Of a stretch of 6,899 nucleotides of DNA, positions 5,524 to 6,899 are shown piece by piece (positions within the stretch are counted from its first letter, which is position 1; each line of letters begins with the position of its first letter). Both the position numbers and the translations under genes were made by a program. This DNA is from Chloroflexota bacterium (GTDB lineage Bacteria; Chloroflexota; Anaerolineae; Anaerolineales; E44-bin32): contig JAPLGR010000177.1 in assembly GCA_026390045.1 (NCBI GenBank), positions 1 to 6,899 on the forward strand, read 5' to 3'. The notes beneath the pieces were generated by a model. That model saw nothing but the letters and a program-made list of their open reading frames with translations, made no database searches and was not told the origin of the DNA.

Positions 5524-6315
5524 ATGGCCATGCAGGGAGGATCGCGCGAGCGCATCTTCGGCCGCAATGCGGCCTACGAGGTCCTGCGCGCCGGAAGGCG
5601 CAAAGTGTATGCGCTGGACGTTGCCGAGGGGGCGGAAGTGCGCGGCGGGCTACGGCGGGTGCTCGATCTGGCCGAGGCCAACTCCGTTGCGGTGCGCAGG
5701 GTGCGGCGTTCCGATCTCGATCGGGAGTCGGATTCGCACCAGGGTGTTGCGGCGACCGCGGCCGCGTATCCCTATGTTGAGATCGGGGACATCCTCGAGC
5801 GCGCGGTCGAGTTGAACGAGCCCCCGCTGGTTCTGCTGCTGGATTTGATCCAGAACCCTCAGAACCTGGGCACGCTGCTGCGCACGGCGGAGGCGGTTGG
5901 GGTCCATGGGGTGGTGATCGGATCGCATCGGGCGGCTGGCATCACCCCGGCTGTCGTCAGCAGTTCCTCGGGGGCGAGCGAGCACCTGCGGATCGCCCAG
6001 GGCAACCTGGCGCAGGCGATGGACCGGCTGCGCAACGCGGGCGTGTGGATGGTTGGACTGGAGGCGGGCCCGGAGGCCGTCAGCTTGGACGAGGTCAACC
6101 TCGCCGGGGCGCTCGGCCTGGTGGTGGGCAATGAGGGGGAGGGCATGCGGCGGCTGGTGCGCGAGTCCTGTGACGTTCTGATGCGGCTGCCGATGCGCGG
6201 CCGGGTCGAGTCACTGAATGCCGCTGTGGCAGGCTCGCTGGCCCTATATGCCGCCTGGGCGGCACGGGGCTACGCAGGGGCGGAAGCGGCACGGGCCACA
6301 GGTGGGTTACATTGA
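5524..6315 (+). CDS. rlmB: 23S rRNA 2'-O-methyltransferase RlmB (SpoU/TrmH family)
   Basis: RlmB uses S-adenosylmethionine to methylate the 2'-OH of a conserved guanosine in the peptidyl-transferase region of 23S rRNA (Gm2251 in E. coli). The 263-residue product has the SpoU substrate-binding domain at the N-terminus (about 9-82, starting ERIFGRNAAYEVLRAG). The SPOUT knot domain carries all three motifs: motif 1 at 106-127 (Asn114, Arg120 in NPQNLGTLLRTAEA), motif 2 at 199-208 (NEGEGM with Glu204) and motif 3 at 222-242 (LPMRGRVESLNAAVAGSLAL with Asn232). The start at 5524 lies six bases after the cysS stop codon with no clear ribosome binding site, suggesting translational coupling; ATG 5530 is an alternative. 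A related SpoU enzyme is possible, but the N-terminal domain and the gene order favour RlmB. Confidence 0.93.
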   Translation: MAMQGGSRERIFGRNAAYEVLRAGRRKVYALDVAEGAEVRGGLRRVLDLAEANSVAVRRVRRSDLDRESDSHQGVAATAAAYPYVEIGDILERAVELNEPPLVLLLDLIQNPQNLGTLLRTAEAVGVHGVVIGSHRAAGITPAVVSSSSGASEHLRIAQGNLAQAMDRLRNAGVWMVGLEAGPEAVSLDEVNLAGALGLVVGNEGEGMRRLVRESCDVLMRLPMRGRVESLNAAVAGSLALYAAWAARGYAGAEAARATGGLH

Positions 6316-6340
6316 CGGGCCTGCCGAATCCTGTTAGACT
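6312..6340 (+). promoter_or_regulatory. promoter of the tRNA-tuf operon, overlapping the rlmB stop codon
   Basis: TTGACG (6312-6317, five of six consensus bases) and TAGACT (6335-6340, four of six) are 17 bases apart. TG at 6332-6333 supplies an extended -10 element. The -35 box overlaps the rlmB stop codon TGA (6313-6315). Transcription would start near 6347, leaving a leader of about 70 nt before the first tRNA. A strong promoter is expected for tRNAs and EF-Tu. Confidence 0.7.
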
Positions 6341-6380
6341 AAGGCGCGTTGTCGGCGGTGGGTTACCCCGGCCAAGATTG

Positions 6381-6410
6381 AAATGCGCCGAGCAGGTGGG
6401 GCGCGTTTTT
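6381..6410 (+). terminator. terminator-like hairpin between the tRNA-tuf promoter and the first tRNA
   Basis: GCGCC (6385-6389) pairs with GGCGC (6400-6404). The stem extends through a T-G wobble and three A-T pairs (6381-6384 with 6405-6408), giving 9 bp around a 10-base loop, with five T residues at 6406-6410. It could end read-through from rlmB. However, no room for a promoter remains between it and tRNA-Thr at 6419, so transcripts from 6312-6340 must also cross it. Confidence 0.45.
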
Positions 6411-6418
6411 ATCGTCAT

Positions 6419-6490
6419 GCCGACGTAGCTCAAAGGTAGAGCAGCCGCCTTGTAAGCGGCAGGCTATGGGTTCAAGTCCCATCGTCGGCT
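6419..6490 (+). tRNA. tRNA-Thr (anticodon TGT)
   Basis: A full cloverleaf folds by eye: acceptor GCCGACG/CGTCGGC, D arm GCTC/GAGC, anticodon stem GCCGC/GCGGC with loop CTTGTAA, and T arm ATGGG/CCCAT with loop TTCAAGT. The anticodon TGT is at 6451-6453, reading ACA codons. The discriminator base is T6490. The 3' CCA is not encoded and must be added. It is first of three tRNAs in front of tuf. Confidence 0.97.
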
Positions 6491-6559
6491 TACGTTGAGG
6501 GCACGTGACACGGCCCGATCGTCTCGGACCGGATCACCTGCCGGCAACGGCGGGTCGCT

Positions 6560-6642
6560 GGGCGGTTACCCAAGTGGCCAAAGGGGACTGACTGTAAATC
6601 AGTTGGCAGACGCCTTCGGAGGTTCGAATCCTTCACCGCCCA
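6560..6642 (+). tRNA. tRNA-Tyr (anticodon GTA)
   Basis: This is a class II tRNA with a long variable arm. The acceptor is GGGCGGT/ACCGCCC, the anticodon stem ACTGA/TCAGT with loop CTGTAAA (GTA at 6594-6596), and the T arm GGAGG/CCTTC (one G-T pair) with loop TTCGAAT. The discriminator is A6642; CCA is not encoded. The spacer from tRNA-Thr(TGT), 6491-6559, holds no tRNA. Confidence 0.97.
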
Positions 6643-6668
6643 CCTGAACGAAAACGGCTGTGGACCGC

Positions 6669-6741
6669 GCCCTCATAGCTCAGTCGGTAGAGCACACCCT
6701 TGGTAAGGGTGGGGTCATGGGTTCAACTCCCATTGAGGGCT
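6669..6741 (+). tRNA. tRNA-Thr (anticodon GGT)
   Basis: The cloverleaf is complete: acceptor GCCCTCA/TGAGGGC, D arm GCTC/GAGC, anticodon stem CACCC/GGGTG with loop TTGGTAA (GGT at 6702-6704), and T arm ATGGG/CCCAT with loop TTCAACT. The discriminator is T6741; CCA is not encoded. It lies 45 bases before the tuf start codon and is probably cut from the same transcript. Confidence 0.97.
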
Positions 6742-6786
6742 CACTCGCCAACCGAACCCGGATGCTGACGCAAGGAGATCGCCATC

Positions 6787-6899
6787 ATGTCGAAGCAGAA
6801 GTTTCAGCGCACGAAGCCGCACATGAATGTTGGGACGATGGGGCACATCGACCACGGGAAGACGACGCTGACGGCGGCGATCACGAAGTACTGTTCGTT
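6787..6899 (+). CDS. tuf: elongation factor Tu, N-terminal part (cut by window end)
   Basis: EF-Tu is the GTPase that delivers aminoacyl-tRNA to the ribosome. Only 37 codons are in the window. The reading starts MSKQKFQRTKPHMNVG and carries the P-loop GHIDHGKTT (G1, GxxxxGK[ST]), then LTAAITKYCS, which is diagnostic of EF-Tu. ATG 6787 follows AAGGAG (6772-6777) at good spacing. Ile in GHIDHGKT and Met in GTMGHID are mild departures from the usual GTIGHVDHGKT. The gene follows the Thr-Tyr-Thr tRNAs, as tufB follows tRNAs in E. coli, and likely shares their promoter at 6312-6340. Confidence 0.97.
   Translation, partial: MSKQKFQRTKPHMNVGTMGHIDHGKTTLTAAITKYCS

Overview
The window is GC-rich, densely packed bacterial chromosome. 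Its content is housekeeping genes plus one envelope protease; I see no phage, transposon, plasmid or CRISPR material. The N-terminus of elongation factor Tu (a G1 loop reading GHIDHGKT, then AITKYCS), the SurE variant NWSASGHVKTLHRPLRV and the Thr-Tyr-Thr tRNA array in front of tuf suggest a Chloroflexota (Anaerolineae-like) bacterium. That placement is inference from family knowledge and was not tested.

Left part (1-1156). surE, encoding 5'/3'-nucleotidase, lies on the minus strand. Beyond its stop is a good minus-strand sigma-A-type promoter (TTGCCA-17-TACAAT) aimed at a gene that begins about 22 bases from the window edge. On the plus strand, a 68-codon frame begins at the same CATG that holds the surE start. 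It has protein-like composition but no recognised family.

Middle (1264-2992). A monocistronic unit has its own promoter, a strong ribosome binding site and a 13-bp terminator hairpin. It encodes a trypsin-like (HtrA/DegP-type) serine protease with a lipoprotein signal, a PDZ domain and an uncharacterised C-terminal domain.

Right part (3022-6315). A promoter with an extended -10 starts a leader of about 195 nt. The leader ends in a 14-bp terminator-like hairpin placed directly against the next ribosome binding site. It is followed by a yacL-type PIN/TRAM membrane protein gene, then cysS (cysteinyl-tRNA synthetase) and rlmB (23S rRNA 2'-O-methyltransferase), closely spaced on one strand. The yacL-type gene is broken: an internal deletion with a frame change removes the second half of the PIN domain and leaves the TRAM end out of frame. 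The order yacL-cysS-rlmB recalls the larger Bacillus-type cluster yacL-ispD-ispF-gltX-cysE-cysS-mrnC-rlmB, with the intervening genes missing.

End (6312-6899). A promoter whose -35 box overlaps the rlmB stop codon drives tRNA-Thr(TGT), tRNA-Tyr(GTA), tRNA-Thr(GGT) and tuf (cut by the window end). A terminator-like hairpin sits between this promoter and the first tRNA. The right half is therefore a translation-apparatus block: tRNA charging, rRNA modification, tRNAs and EF-Tu.

The observations most worth a second look are the attenuator-like leader at 3056-3249, the deletion in the PIN/TRAM gene, and the hairpin in the tRNA-tuf leader.
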